A DNA stretch of 64,000 bases from Solirubrobacteraceae bacterium (GTDB lineage Bacteria; Actinomycetota; Thermoleophilia; Solirubrobacterales; Solirubrobacteraceae), in the NCBI GenBank assembly GCA_030447505.1, contig JAUJOT010000005.1:176393-240392 (forward strand), given 5' to 3'. The notes below the pieces were generated by a model. It was not told where the DNA came from, ran no database searches, and saw only the letters and a list, made by a program, of their open reading frames with translations. A program made the position numbers and the translations under genes. Positions 34,141 to 42,669 of the stretch are shown here, in pieces (position 1 is the first letter of the stretch; each line of letters opens with the position of its first letter).

Positions 34141-35166
34141 CTACGCGTGCGACCGCTCGCGCTCGGCGCTGCGCAGCACCGTCGCGCGGGCCTTGTGCGC
34201 GCGCTCGTACTCGCGCACGCGGCCGGCCAGCTCGTCGTCTGCGTCGCGTAGCCGCTCGACGATCTCCTGAACCTTCGCCTCGTCATATCCGGGCCACGGC
34301 TCGTCGCCGCGCAGCGAGGAGATCCGGTCGAGCACCGCCTTGCGGCCGATCTCCTTGCGCTCGTAGACGTCGATCTTCGCGAGCTCGACCTGAGAGAGAT
34401 GGGCCAGCTTCTCGACGATCTCGTCGGTGCTGAGGGAGTCATAGCCGGGGATCGCGAGATCCTCCTCGGAGGCGACGGCGCCCTTCGCGGCCCCCTCGGC
34501 CTGCGCGACGCCGGGTACGCGGCGGGCCTGGCGCGCGCTGCGCTTCGCACTGTCGGCGGCGCTGCGCGCCGTCTTCTTGGTCTCCTCGACGGCGTCGCCG
34601 GCGGCGTCGGCGACGCCGGTCTGCGCGGCGTCATAGGAGCCGCGACCCTTGATGACGGCGTCCACGACGGCCTTCGTCAGGTCCGGCAGCTGGCTCTGGA
34701 TGCGCTCGAGCATCGCCTCCTCGTCGCCGCGGATCGCCGCCGCGAGCTCCGCCGTCTGCTCGTCGCCGAGCGCGCGTGCGAGCTCCTCGAGCGAGATGTA
34801 CGTCGCGATCTCGAGCGCCTCGCTGGCGTAGGCGTCCTTGGCGTTCTTGAGCACCTTCTCCTCGCCGCCGGAGCCGCGCAGGAGATCGATCGGCGTCTTG
34901 GCGAGCGCCAGGGCCTGGCCGACGGCGTCCTGCGCGAACCCGACGATCGTGCCGATCGCGTCGCCGCCACCCTGCAGCTCGTCGCGCCGCTGCGCGACGC
35001 GGTCGGCGTGGTCGCGCGTCTCGCGCAGGTGCGTCTCCAGCGCGCTGCGGTAGGACCCGCGCGGCGTCAGCGCGATCTGCTCCTGGAGGACGCGCACGAG
35101 CGCGACCTCGGTGGCGTGGGCCTCGTTGAGGTACTGGACGATCTTGGCCTTCTGCGAAGTGGTCAT
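34141..35166 (-). CDS. YciE/YciF-like ferritin-fold stress protein with C-terminal repeat domain
   Basis: 341 residues. The first about 165 form a helical bundle like DUF892 (YciE/YciF), with Glu/His-rich helices (NEAHATEVALVRVLQEQI, ETHLRETRDHADRV, YASEALEIATYISLEEL) able to hold a di-metal site. A linker rich in Ala, Lys and Arg leads to a C-terminal domain with two related GYD segments (IPGYDSLSTDEIVEKL and PWPGYDEAKVQEIVERL). Probably a desiccation/oxidative stress protein. Metal site not verified. Confidence 0.65.
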   Translation of the reverse strand: MTTSQKAKIVQYLNEAHATEVALVRVLQEQIALTPRGSYRSALETHLRETRDHADRVAQRRDELQGGGDAIGTIVGFAQDAVGQALALAKTPIDLLRGSGGEEKVLKNAKDAYASEALEIATYISLEELARALGDEQTAELAAAIRGDEEAMLERIQSQLPDLTKAVVDAVIKGRGSYDAAQTGVADAAGDAVEETKKTARSAADSAKRSARQARRVPGVAQAEGAAKGAVASEEDLAIPGYDSLSTDEIVEKLAHLSQVELAKIDVYERKEIGRKAVLDRISSLRGDEPWPGYDEAKVQEIVERLRDADDELAGRVREYERAHKARATVLRSAERERSHA

Positions 35167-35432
35167 GTGTTGGCGGCTACCCGCTTGCGCGTGGCCGAGT
35201 CGTTAAGTGCGGGACCGCGAGCTCAGCTGATCCTCAGTGACGTCGGGAACGTCGGATATGCCAGCGGCGACGCCTGCACGCCGGCTGCTCGGCGACGCGC
35301 TCGGCCTCGCGGATGCGCACGTGTTCGGGTCTCGATGGGCGGGATACTCCGCCTGACGCCCGTCGCCGCGCTGCGTGCCGAGGTGCCGTCGGGGTATTCA
35401 TGTCGCATGCTGACCTACCGAGCGCGCAGACG

Positions 35433-35942
35433 ATGACCGAGACGATCGAGGTGCAGGAGCGCGGGCGGACGATCGCCTACTCGTTCGACGACATGCTGAA
35501 GTACCACGGGCCCGGCTCGCCCGGCGGCGTCGCGGCGGCGTTCAAGGTGCTGCAGCGGGCGTTCTCGATCCTGTCGCCGGACGAACCGCCGCAGCGGCGT
35601 GAGGTCGCCGTCCGCACGGCCTTCGGCGGTCCCGGCGCGCGGGACGGCTTCGAGGCGGTGACGCGCGCCGTGAGCGGCGAGCGGTTCACGCTCGATCCCG
35701 GTCTCGCGCGGCCCGAGCGCGGCCGTGTGCTCGAGCGCTTCGTGTTCGAGGTCAGCCTCGCTGAGCGCTCGGTCACGCTGCTGCTGCGCGAGGGCTTCGT
35801 GACCGAGGAGTTCATCGATCTCGCGCGCAAGGACGGGCGCAGCGAGCAGGAGGAGGCGCACCTCGACGTGCTGAAGGCCGAGCTGGCCGCGCGTCTCATG
35901 GCCGGCGCGGCAGCCGACGTGTACGACCTGGCCGACCCTTAG
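35433..35942 (+). CDS. Hypothetical protein, possibly a degenerate FmdE-like fold
   Basis: 169 residues. The N-terminal FDDMLKYHGPGSPGGVAAAF resembles the HGHxCPG block of FmdE-type proteins but with the Cys replaced by Ser, and the later FGGPGARDGFEAVTRAV aligns in position with the usual C-x-DA-Q segment, again without Cys. If related, metal binding has been lost. Start uncertain: an in-frame ATG at 35400 would add 11 residues. Stop lies 10 bases before the next gene. Confidence 0.5.
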   Translation: MTETIEVQERGRTIAYSFDDMLKYHGPGSPGGVAAAFKVLQRAFSILSPDEPPQRREVAVRTAFGGPGARDGFEAVTRAVSGERFTLDPGLARPERGRVLERFVFEVSLAERSVTLLLREGFVTEEFIDLARKDGRSEQEEAHLDVLKAELAARLMAGAAADVYDLADP

Positions 35943-35952
35943 GCTGCCCTGG

Positions 35953-36390
35953 ATGCATCTTCTGGCGGCCCTCGGTGACGCGCCGACCGCGGCGATCGCG
36001 GTGGTTGCGATCCTGCTCGGCGTGTTCGTCGTGGCGCGCGGCCGGCGCGGCGAGAAGGCAGCCGGCCCCGGCGGCGCGGAGGCGGGTCCGTCGCTGTTGA
36101 CCGTGCCGATCGCCAAAGCCCGCGCGGCGCCGGAGCCGGAGGGCCTGCAGACGATGAGCGTCGGCCAGGTGGGCCACGGGACGATCCGGCTCGGCGGCGC
36201 CGCGCCGGCCGAACCCGCAGCGACGGAGCCTCCGACACCCGAGCCGGCCGCCGAGGAGCCTCGGCCAGCGACTGCAGAAGCGCCGGCCTGGCAGCCGCCG
36301 CCGCCGGAGCCGACCACGACGGACGCCCCGCCGCGTAGCGGGCGCTTCCGCCAGCCAAGGATCAGGCTGCGCAAGCCCGACGACTCCTAG
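35953..36390 (+). CDS. Membrane-anchored Pro/Ala/Glu-rich hypothetical protein
   Basis: 145 residues with one N-terminal membrane helix (about 9–29) and a long low-complexity Pro/Glu/Thr/Ala tail ending in a basic patch (RFRQPRIRLRK). A middle block LQTMSVGQVGHGTIRLGG is the only ordered-looking part. Family unknown. TAGGCT ends 7 bases before the ATG. Confidence 0.5.
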   Translation: MHLLAALGDAPTAAIAVVAILLGVFVVARGRRGEKAAGPGGAEAGPSLLTVPIAKARAAPEPEGLQTMSVGQVGHGTIRLGGAAPAEPAATEPPTPEPAAEEPRPATAEAPAWQPPPPEPTTTDAPPRSGRFRQPRIRLRKPDDS

Positions 36391-36443
36391 TAGTGGGCCC
36401 CGTGCGTTGGTGTCGTCAGACGCTCGGCTGTTGCTCACGTCGT

Positions 36444-37451
36444 TCAAGCCGACCTCGTGGACGCGGCGCTTGGGAGTGAACGCGACGGCGACAGCAACTC
36501 CGCGTGGAGGAGGTTGGCCAGGCGGTCGGCGTGGCGCAGGGGTAGGAGGTGGTCGGATGGCCATACCTCGACGCGGATGTGCTCGTGTGGATGCGCGAGT
36601 ACGTCCTCGGGCGGCGCCTGCGAGTCGTTCTCACCGAGAATGAGGAGCGTTGGTCGTCGCGGCTTGTCGATCGCATCAGGGAGCGGGTTGTCGTCGAGCA
36701 GGGCGCTGAGTGCGTCTCGGTAGGCGGGCCAGGTGTGCTCGACGCTGTCGCGTGCGACGGCGTCTGGGACGCCGTTGGCGAGGCGTGGCGCGAGCCGTGC
36801 GAGTAGTGGGCGCGTGAGGCACATCGTCTGGCAGGCGAGGCTTGCCGCGGGCGTGCCGAGGATGAACTGGCGCGCGAGCCAGCCGCGCTCGCTGAGCCGG
36901 CTGCGGGCGATGTCGGCGTCGCGGAAGGCGGGCGGCGAGACGAGCACGAGCGCGTGGACCGTGTCGGGTTGCTCGTCGGCGAGGGCGGCAGCGACGGCGC
37001 AGCCGAATGAGTGTCCGACGAGCAGTGGCTGCTGTGCTTCGGTGTGTTGCAGCAGTCGCTTGAGGGCGTCGACATGGTCGGCGAGCGCGAATGTGGTTCC
37101 CAGGCGCCGCGACTTGCCAAAGCCGAGCAGGTCGGGCAGCAGGATGCTGTGCCCGCGGGCGGCCAACTGCTCGGCGACGGGCTGCCAGATCGCGGACGAG
37201 GCGCCGAGGCCGTGCAGGAGGACGACGTTGGGTGGGCGGTCGCCAAGGCGCCCGTGCGCGAGCGGCTGCGTCATCGGTGATTGCTGAGGACGGACGAGGT
37301 GGATGCCGCCGAGGCCGATGCCGGGCGCCATGCCGGCGTCGACCTCTGCGCGTCGCGCTTTGACCCATCGCAGCGCGACGTAGATCGTGCTCGCGACCAG
37401 CGAGACCCAGAGCCAGCGGTAGCGAGGCATCGCTTTGGCTGCGGCGCCCAT
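36444..37451 (-). CDS. Membrane-anchored alpha/beta hydrolase
   Basis: 335 residues: a hydrophobic segment near residues 12–30, then an alpha/beta hydrolase domain with VVLLHGLGAS (about 75–84), DLLGFGKS, the elbow LVGHSFGCAV (Ser near residue 148), an Asp in LGENDSQAP and a His in WPSDHLLPLRH. Complete triad. Codon use around it is less GC-extreme than in the core chromosome, marking the left side of the accessory island. Its upstream region contains ctctactaccctcaatag, a weak relative of the BlaI-type sites. Confidence 0.75.
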   Translation of the reverse strand: MGAAAKAMPRYRWLWVSLVASTIYVALRWVKARRAEVDAGMAPGIGLGGIHLVRPQQSPMTQPLAHGRLGDRPPNVVLLHGLGASSAIWQPVAEQLAARGHSILLPDLLGFGKSRRLGTTFALADHVDALKRLLQHTEAQQPLLVGHSFGCAVAAALADEQPDTVHALVLVSPPAFRDADIARSRLSERGWLARQFILGTPAASLACQTMCLTRPLLARLAPRLANGVPDAVARDSVEHTWPAYRDALSALLDDNPLPDAIDKPRRPTLLILGENDSQAPPEDVLAHPHEHIRVEVWPSDHLLPLRHADRLANLLHAELLSPSRSLPSAASTRSA

Positions 37452-37501
37452 CCGGCGACGACTCTACTACCCTCAATAGGAGTGCTGTTGAGAGGAGCGT
37501 G

Positions 37502-37693
37502 ATGGAGGGCTTGCGGGCGCTGTCAGTGTTGGCTTGCGCGGTCGCGATCGAGTTGATGACGAAGGTGATCGCTGCTGCTCGCCGGCGGTCATCGGCGTGC
37601 CGTGACGAGATGCTGATCGAGGATGAGCGCCTTGCGAGGCAGCTCGCGGGCCCGGAGGGTCGGGTCGTCGTGGGCCGGCGCGGGTGGGGATGA
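37502..37693 (+). CDS. Small single-helix membrane protein
   Basis: 63 residues with one N-terminal hydrophobic stretch (LRALSVLACAVAIELMTKVI) and a charged tail. GAGGAG lies 5–8 bases before the ATG. Its stop overlaps the TlpA-like start (ATGA), suggesting coupling. No family recognised. Confidence 0.5.
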   Translation: MEGLRALSVLACAVAIELMTKVIAAARRRSSACRDEMLIEDERLARQLAGPEGRVVVGRRGWG

Positions 37694-38331
37694 GGGTCCG
37701 CCGTCCGCCCGTGGTGGCGATTGTCGCGGCTGCTGTCGGCGTGTTGTTCGTCGCGTTGCTGGGCTACGGGTTGGCCAGCCAGGCGCCGAACCTCACGATC
37801 GACGGGCAGCTGGCGCAGGGTCGTGCGGCTGTCGCGCCGGGCTTTGAGTTGCCGGTCTTGCACGATGGGGAGCTGGGGCCGCTCGCGGAGCGTCTGCGCG
37901 GACCGCTGGTCGACGGCCGCTTGTCGCTGGCCGAGCTGCGCGGCGCGCCGGTGGTGCTCAACTTCTGGGCCTCATGGTGTGATCCCTGTCGCAAGGAAGC
38001 CCCGTTGCTGGAGGCCAGCTGGCGCCAGGCACGCTCTGATGGGATCGTGTTTGTGGGACTGAACATGCAGGACGCGCGCTCTGACGCGCGTCGCTTCCTA
38101 GACGAGTTTCGGGTCAGCTATCCGAATGTGCGTGAGCCCGACGACGCGACGGCGCGCGCGTGGGGCACGACGGGGTTGCCGGAGACCTTCTTTTTGTCGC
38201 GCGACGGCCGCGTCGTCGCACACGTCGTGGGATTGATTCGCGAGCCGCAGATGCGCGCCGGCCTCGAGGCCGCGATGACCGGCCGGGTGGTCGCGCCGGG
38301 CCGGGCAGGGGATCGGCGAACTGTCCGATGA
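37690..38331 (+). CDS. TlpA/ResA-like membrane-anchored thioredoxin
   Basis: 213 residues with one N-terminal membrane anchor (about 8–28) and an extracytoplasmic thioredoxin domain carrying WASWCDPCRKEAP (CxxC near residues 98–101) and a cis-Pro in GLPETFF. Such proteins reduce disulphides outside the membrane during cytochrome c or copper-site assembly. The downstream SCO1- and CcdA-like genes form a logical set: CcdA brings electrons across the membrane, TlpA and SCO1 use them. Starts with an ATGA overlap. Confidence 0.85.
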   Translation: MRVRRPPVVAIVAAAVGVLFVALLGYGLASQAPNLTIDGQLAQGRAAVAPGFELPVLHDGELGPLAERLRGPLVDGRLSLAELRGAPVVLNFWASWCDPCRKEAPLLEASWRQARSDGIVFVGLNMQDARSDARRFLDEFRVSYPNVREPDDATARAWGTTGLPETFFLSRDGRVVAHVVGLIREPQMRAGLEAAMTGRVVAPGRAGDRRTVR

Positions 38332-38420
38332 CTTCTACTACGCTAGCTCGTAGATGATGGCCGAGGCGGGACGAGAAGCGGCATGCGGACAAGCAAGGTC
38401 AGGCGCGTGAACGCGAGCGC
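38316..38420 (+). pseudogene. Remnant copy of the promoter and 5' end of a methyltransferase gene
   Basis: About 105 bases match, reverse-complemented, the region 13534–13645: the promoter with its operator and the first about 20 codons of methyltransferase 1. The remnant ATG (38354) opens AEAGREAACG, close to the paralogue's ATEAGREPACR; a one-base deletion then shifts the frame (stop at 38410) and similarity ends at about 38420. The operator part is kept without change, so it may still bind the repressor and serve the downstream SCO1 gene. Confidence 0.75.
38335..38353 (+). promoter_or_regulatory. BlaI/CopY-type operator before the SCO1–ccdA genes
   Basis: CTACTACGCTAGCTCGTAG is the exact reverse complement of the operator at 13602–13620. 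It lies about 110 bases upstream of the SCO1-like gene, inside the methyltransferase remnant. Confidence 0.55.
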
Positions 38421-38461
38421 TGACAGCCACGCCGCCGACTGCGTCACGGGGGTGGTAGGGG

Positions 38462-39130
38462 TTGACGTCTGATCGGCGTAAGCGGCTGCTGCTGGCCGCG
38501 GTGACTGGGCTGTTGGCGTTCTGGGCGATCGGGCTCGTCGCGCTGGCCAGCCGAGAAGAGCCGGACGAGGACAACGGTTTCGCGATCGTCGAGGGCGACC
38601 GGTCGCCGTTTCGCGGCGGCAGCCTGCCGGACGGCGTCGCCGGCACGCCCGCGCCGCGCTTTGCGCTCGCCGATGCTCGCGGCGGACGGGTGGATACCGA
38701 GCGGCTGCAGGGCCAGCCGTATGTCGTGACGTTCTTGTACGTCGATTGCGATGACGTCTGCCCGCTGATCGCGGTCGAGCTCAAGCAGGCGCTCGAGCAG
38801 CTCGGGTCGCGCGCCGACGAGGTCACGGTGCTGGCCGTCAGCGCCGACCCTGAGGGTGATACGCGCGCCGCGGTGCGGCGCTGGCTGGCGAAGCTGCGGA
38901 TGCCCGACAACTTCCGCTATCTGATCGGCGACGCCAAGCAGCTGCAGCCGGTGTGGCGCGATCATTACGCGGCGCCGCAGCCGCGCGGCAATCCCAACAG
39001 CGCGCACTCGGCGAGCATCTGGCTGGTCGATCGCAAGGGCCGCTGGCGCACGAAGTTCTCCGGCGGGGTGCCGGTGGCGCCGGCGGACATCGCGCACGAC
39101 CTGCGGCTGTTGCTCGACGAGTCCGCCTGA
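38462..39130 (+). CDS. SCO1/SenC copper-chaperone-like protein
   Basis: 222 residues: N-terminal membrane anchor (about 10–30), then a thioredoxin-like domain with TFLYVDCDDVCPLIAVEL, the SCO CxxxC copper site (C-DDV-C), and the conserved late His in HSASIWLVDRKG. SCO proteins deliver Cu or reductant to the CuA site of cytochrome oxidase. No oxidase genes are seen here, so it may act in general copper/thiol handling. Start taken at 38462 (ttg-acg context); the exact start is uncertain. Confidence 0.85.
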   Translation: MTSDRRKRLLLAAVTGLLAFWAIGLVALASREEPDEDNGFAIVEGDRSPFRGGSLPDGVAGTPAPRFALADARGGRVDTERLQGQPYVVTFLYVDCDDVCPLIAVELKQALEQLGSRADEVTVLAVSADPEGDTRAAVRRWLAKLRMPDNFRYLIGDAKQLQPVWRDHYAAPQPRGNPNSAHSASIWLVDRKGRWRTKFSGGVPVAPADIAHDLRLLLDESA

Positions 39131-39133
39131 GCC

Positions 39134-39874
39134 GTGATCGAGGCGCCGACCGTCTTCTTGGCGTTCGCGGCCGGCTTTGTGTCGTTCGTCTCGCCGTGCT
39201 GTTTGCCGCTGGTTCCCGGCTACCTCGCCGCGGTGACCGGCACGACAGCCGGGCAGGCCGCCGCTGGCGCCGAGCGGCGCCGGGTGATGCTGCGCAGCCT
39301 GCTGTTCGTCTCGACGTTCTCGGCGATCTTCATCGTCTTCGGGCTCAGCGCCACCCTGCTCGGGCAGTTGCTGTTTGACAACCAGCAGACGCTCGAGACG
39401 GTCGCCGGCGTCGTGATCGTCGCGATGGGGCTGCTGTTCGTCACCGCGACCGTCTTTGCGCGTGGCAGCCGGGAGTGGCGTCCGCGCTGGCTGACCGAGC
39501 GCGCCGCCGGCCGCGGTGGCCCGGCGCTCGCCGGCGCGGCGTTTGCGATCGCCTGGACGCCGTGCGTCGGCCCGACGCTCGGCGCGATCCTCGGCCTCGC
39601 CGCCGCCCAATCCGGGACCGCGCAGGGCGCGGCGCTTTTGAGCATCTACTCGGCGGGGCTGGCGATCCCGTTTTTGCTGTCCGCGCTGGCCTACAGCGCG
39701 GGGCGTCAACGGCTTGGCTGGATGCGCCGCCACCACGCCGCGATCCAAGTCGCCTCCGGGGCGCTGCTGATCGCGATCGGCGTGCTCGTGCTGACCGATC
39801 AGCTGTTCTGGCTGAACATCGAAGCGCAGAAGCTGCTTGACCGTCTCAGCCTGAACTTCTTTCAGTCTCTCTGA
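39134..39874 (+). CDS. ccdA: CcdA-type transmembrane thiol-disulphide transporter
   Basis: 246 residues, six membrane helices. The two redox Cys sit in FVSPCCLPLVPGYLAAVTG (helix 1) and AWTPCVGPTLGAILG (helix 4), the normal CcdA arrangement. It carries electrons from cytoplasmic thioredoxin to extracytoplasmic partners such as the TlpA- and SCO1-like proteins encoded just upstream; spacing to the SCO1 gene is 3 bases. Confidence 0.9.
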   Translation: MIEAPTVFLAFAAGFVSFVSPCCLPLVPGYLAAVTGTTAGQAAAGAERRRVMLRSLLFVSTFSAIFIVFGLSATLLGQLLFDNQQTLETVAGVVIVAMGLLFVTATVFARGSREWRPRWLTERAAGRGGPALAGAAFAIAWTPCVGPTLGAILGLAAAQSGTAQGAALLSIYSAGLAIPFLLSALAYSAGRQRLGWMRRHHAAIQVASGALLIAIGVLVLTDQLFWLNIEAQKLLDRLSLNFFQSL

Positions 39875-39954
39875 CCAGCCTCCCCGCGACCGCGCACATG
39901 CGGAGTCGCGCCAGCACGCGCACGCACACCAGCAGACTGGCGTGTTGCGGGCGG

Positions 39955-42192
39955 TCAGCTGGCCGGCGCGGCCTGCACGGTCGCGCGGCGCTGTTCGAAG
40001 CGGCGCAGCCGCAGCGAGTTGGAGACGACGCTGACAGATGACAGCGCCATCGCGGCGCCCGCCAGGATCGGGTGCAGCAGGCCGACGGCGGCGAGCGGGA
40101 TCATCGCGGTGTTGTAGCCAAACGCCCAGCCGAGGTTTTGCAGGATCACGCGGAACGTCTGGCGCGCGAGGCGGATCGACGTCACGACGCCGCGCAAGTC
40201 GCCGGAGATCAGCGTCAGGTCTGATGACTCGATCGCGACGTCGGTGCCGGTGCCGATCGCGATCCCGAGGTCGGCTTGGACGAGCGCGGGGGCGTCGTTG
40301 ACGCCGTCGCCGACCATTCCGACGACGCGCCCCTCGTCTTGCAGCCGGCGGACCTCGTCGGCCTTGTCGGCCGGCATCACCTCGGCGATCACGCGGTCGA
40401 TCCCGACCGCGTCGGCGATCGCCTGCGCGGTACGGGCGTTGTCTCCGGTGATCATCGCCGTCTGCAGCCCGAGGTCGTGCAGCGCCGCGACCGTTTCAGC
40501 GGCCTCGTCTTTGACGGTGTCGGCGACCCCGGCGACCAGGCGCACGCGTCCGTCCCAGCCGCCGAAGATCGCTGTCCGGCCGTTGCTCTCGAGCTCGGCC
40601 GCGGCCGTCTCGAGTGCGGGTGGCAGGGCGAGTTGCTCGTCGGCCATGAACGCGCGGCGCCCGACGCTCACCGTCCGCTCGCCGACTTGCGCGCGGACCC
40701 CGCGCCCGGCGATCGAGAGGAAGTCGGCGACGTCGGGAAACGCCAGGCCGCGGTCGCGTGCGCCGGCGACGACCGCGGCTGCGATCGGGTGCTCGGACAG
40801 CGCTTCGGCGGCCGCGACGTTGGCCAGCGCCTCGTCCTCGTCCTCGCCGTCGCCGGCGTGCACGTCGGTCAGCGCCATCTGCCCGCGCGTCAGCGTCCCG
40901 GTCTTGTCAAAGACGACCGTGTCGACCTTGCGCGAGCGCTGCAGCACGTCGCCGCCCTTGATCAGCACGCCGAGCGCCGCGCCGCGGCCGGCGCCGACCA
41001 TCAGCGCCGTCGGGGTCGCAAGACCCAGCGCGCACGGGCAGGCGATGATCAGCACCGCGACGGACGCCAGCAGACCGGCGGCCGGATCGCCGACGGCCAG
41101 CCACCAGACGGCGAACGTGGCGGCGGCGACGGCGAGCACGGTGGGCACGAACACCGCCGCGACCCGGTCGACGAGCCGCTGCACCGGCGCCTTGCCGGCC
41201 TGCGCCTGCTCGACGAGGCGCACGATCTGCGCCAACGCCGTGTCGCGCCCGACGGCGGTCGCGCGAACCAGCAGCGCGCCGCTAGCGTTGATCGTCGCGC
41301 CGGCGACCTGATCTCCGGTGCTCTTTTCGACCGGCACCGACTCGCCCGTCAGCATCGACTCGTCGACCGCCGAGGCGCCCTCGACGACGATGCCGTCGAC
41401 GGGGATCTTCTCGCCGGGCCGCACCCGCACGAGCATGCCCGCCTCGACCGCCTCGACGGGAACCGTTCGCTCCTCACCGTCGACGACGATGCGGGCCTCG
41501 TGCGCGCCGAGCTCGAGCAGGCTGCGGATCGCGCTCGAGGCCCGCGACTTCGCGCGCGCCTCGAAGTAGCGACCAAGCAGGATGAACGCCATCAGCAGCG
41601 CGGCCGTCTCGAAGTACAGATGCCCGCCCGCGAGCAGCTCGTAGGTGGAGTACGAAAACGCCGCCAGGGTGCCCATCGCGATCAGCGTGTCCATGTTGGC
41701 GCTGAGGTGCCGTGCGCGCTGCGCGCCGCTGTGAAGGATCGGCCAGCCGGCCCAGAACTGGACAGGGATCGTCAGCGCGAAGCTCGCCCAGCGCGCCCAG
41801 CCGGCCTCCGGAGCGGCGAACGCCAGCGCCATCACGATCAGTCCCAGCGGCCACGCGATGACGACTCGGCGCAGCCACTCGGCGCGCTCGACGTCGTGCA
41901 CGTCTTCGGCGTCGCGTGTCTCTGGAGCCGCCGGCGAGGCCGAGTAGCCGGCAGCGACGATCCGCTGCTGCAGATCCTCGACCGAGACGGCCCTGGGGTC
42001 ATAGATCACTTCCGCATGGGCGGTGGCGAAGTTGACGCCGGCCTCGGCGACGCCCTCGCTACGCGTCAGCGCGCGCTCGATGCGCACGGCGCACGAGGGG
42101 CAGTTCATCCCGTCGATCGCCAGCTCGGTGCGGTCAAGCACGTCCGCGTCACCGCGATGCTCGGCGATGCGGGTGTCGGTCGTGGCAGCCAT
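39955..42192 (-). CDS. copA: Cu+-exporting P1B-type ATPase
   Basis: 745 residues. One N-terminal HMA metal-binding domain (GMNCPSC, about 28–34), the CPC metal channel ([13 protein letters not shown]), the phosphorylation site DKTGTLT, HP motif SEHPIAAAV and hinge [10 protein letters not shown] are all present. The last two helices contain NLGWAFGYN and [12 protein letters not shown], the Y-N and M-SS signatures of the Cu+ (P1B-1) subgroup. It pumps Cu+ out of the cytoplasm. The Met/His-repeat secreted protein lies 4 bases upstream in the same operon under a perfect operator palindrome. Confidence 0.96.
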   Translation of the reverse strand: MAATTDTRIAEHRGDADVLDRTELAIDGMNCPSCAVRIERALTRSEGVAEAGVNFATAHAEVIYDPRAVSVEDLQQRIVAAGYSASPAAPETRDAEDVHDVERAEWLRRVVIAWPLGLIVMALAFAAPEAGWARWASFALTIPVQFWAGWPILHSGAQRARHLSANMDTLIAMGTLAAFSYSTYELLAGGHLYFETAALLMAFILLGRYFEARAKSRASSAIRSLLELGAHEARIVVDGEERTVPVEAVEAGMLVRVRPGEKIPVDGIVVEGASAVDESMLTGESVPVEKSTGDQVAGATINASGALLVRATAVGRDTALAQIVRLVEQAQAGKAPVQRLVDRVAAVFVPTVLAVAAATFAVWWLAVGDPAAGLLASVAVLIIACPCALGLATPTALMVGAGRGAALGVLIKGGDVLQRSRKVDTVVFDKTGTLTRGQMALTDVHAGDGEDEDEALANVAAAEALSEHPIAAAVVAGARDRGLAFPDVADFLSIAGRGVRAQVGERTVSVGRRAFMADEQLALPPALETAAAELESNGRTAIFGGWDGRVRLVAGVADTVKDEAAETVAALHDLGLQTAMITGDNARTAQAIADAVGIDRVIAEVMPADKADEVRRLQDEGRVVGMVGDGVNDAPALVQADLGIAIGTGTDVAIESSDLTLISGDLRGVVTSIRLARQTFRVILQNLGWAFGYNTAMIPLAAVGLLHPILAGAAMALSSVSVVSNSLRLRRFEQRRATVQAAPAS

Positions 42193-42196
42193 CAGG

Positions 42197-42478
42197 TCAC
42201 CTGCGGTGCATCGAGCCCATCGGCGACTCGCTCGACATCATCTCGCGGTGCATCTCGCGCATCTGCGGGTCGCGCATGTGCTGGCGGTGGATCTCGCGCA
42301 TCTGCGGGTCGCGCATGTGCTGGCGGTGCATCTCGCGCATCTCGCCGCCCCGCATCATCTGACCGGACCACTCGACGCTGGACGAGTGATCGGACGTCGC
42401 GGCCGCGACGCCGCCGGCGGTGAGCAAAGCAACGCCTGCGATCGCAGCGGCGGTGGGAAGGATCTGTCGTAGGCGCAT
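42197..42478 (-). CDS. Secreted Met/His-repeat protein, likely copper-binding
   Basis: 93 residues with a signal peptide (hydrophobic core about 6–25, cleavage near VAAA). The mature part has two and a half near-identical 13-residue units, [13 protein letters not shown] and [13 protein letters not shown] (residues 47–72) plus MREMHREMM, followed by MGSMHRR. Met and His spaced this way bind Cu+ and Cu2+ in periplasmic chaperones and CopZ/CusF-like sites. No known family recognised. It shares an operon with copA (4-base gap), so it may buffer or hand over exported copper. GAGGAG ribosome site. Confidence 0.75.
   Translation of the reverse strand: MRLRQILPTAAAIAGVALLTAGGVAAATSDHSSSVEWSGQMMRGGEMREMHRQHMRDPQMREIHRQHMRDPQMREMHREMMSSESPMGSMHRR
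42240..42340 (-). repeat. 39-base direct repeat in the Met/His-repeat gene
   Basis: Two nearly identical 39-base units (coding [14 protein letters not shown]) and a partial third. They differ by one or two bases, so the duplication is recent or kept by gene conversion. Confidence 0.75.
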
Positions 42479-42501
42479 TTGCGGCTCCTCGTTTCGCGTC
42501 C

Positions 42502-42516
42502 ACTACACAGTGTAGT
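42502..42516 (-). promoter_or_regulatory. Perfect palindromic operator of the copA operon
   Basis: ACTACACAGTGTAGT: 7-bp arms around one central base, 24 bases upstream of the first gene of the copA operon. The minus-strand hexamer TACACT within it is a good -10. This is the cleanest member of the ACTAC-N5-GTAGT family and closely resembles known BlaI/MecI operators (TACTAC…GTAGTA). Confidence 0.75.
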
Positions 42517-42669
42517 AGGTCTGCGATCATCGGACGCGCGTGCGCGGGACGCCGGCGGCTGCTGCGGTGCCGTCGTCGAACGATCCACGATTGGCACGGG
42601 CTGCCCGTCTCGTTCGCGGCGTTGCTCGACGAGGACCCGGTTGGGCCGGAGGCGCTCGCGGCCGCGCGT

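Noticed and set aside
37464..37482. CTACTACCCTCAATAGGAG between divergent genes as a BlaI-type operator
   Set aside because: Only one good half-site; the right arm does not match GTAGT, so it is not listed as an operator.
42240..42340. CRISPR-like direct repeats
   Set aside because: The 39-base units are contiguous, in frame and code a Met/His peptide; there are no spacers.
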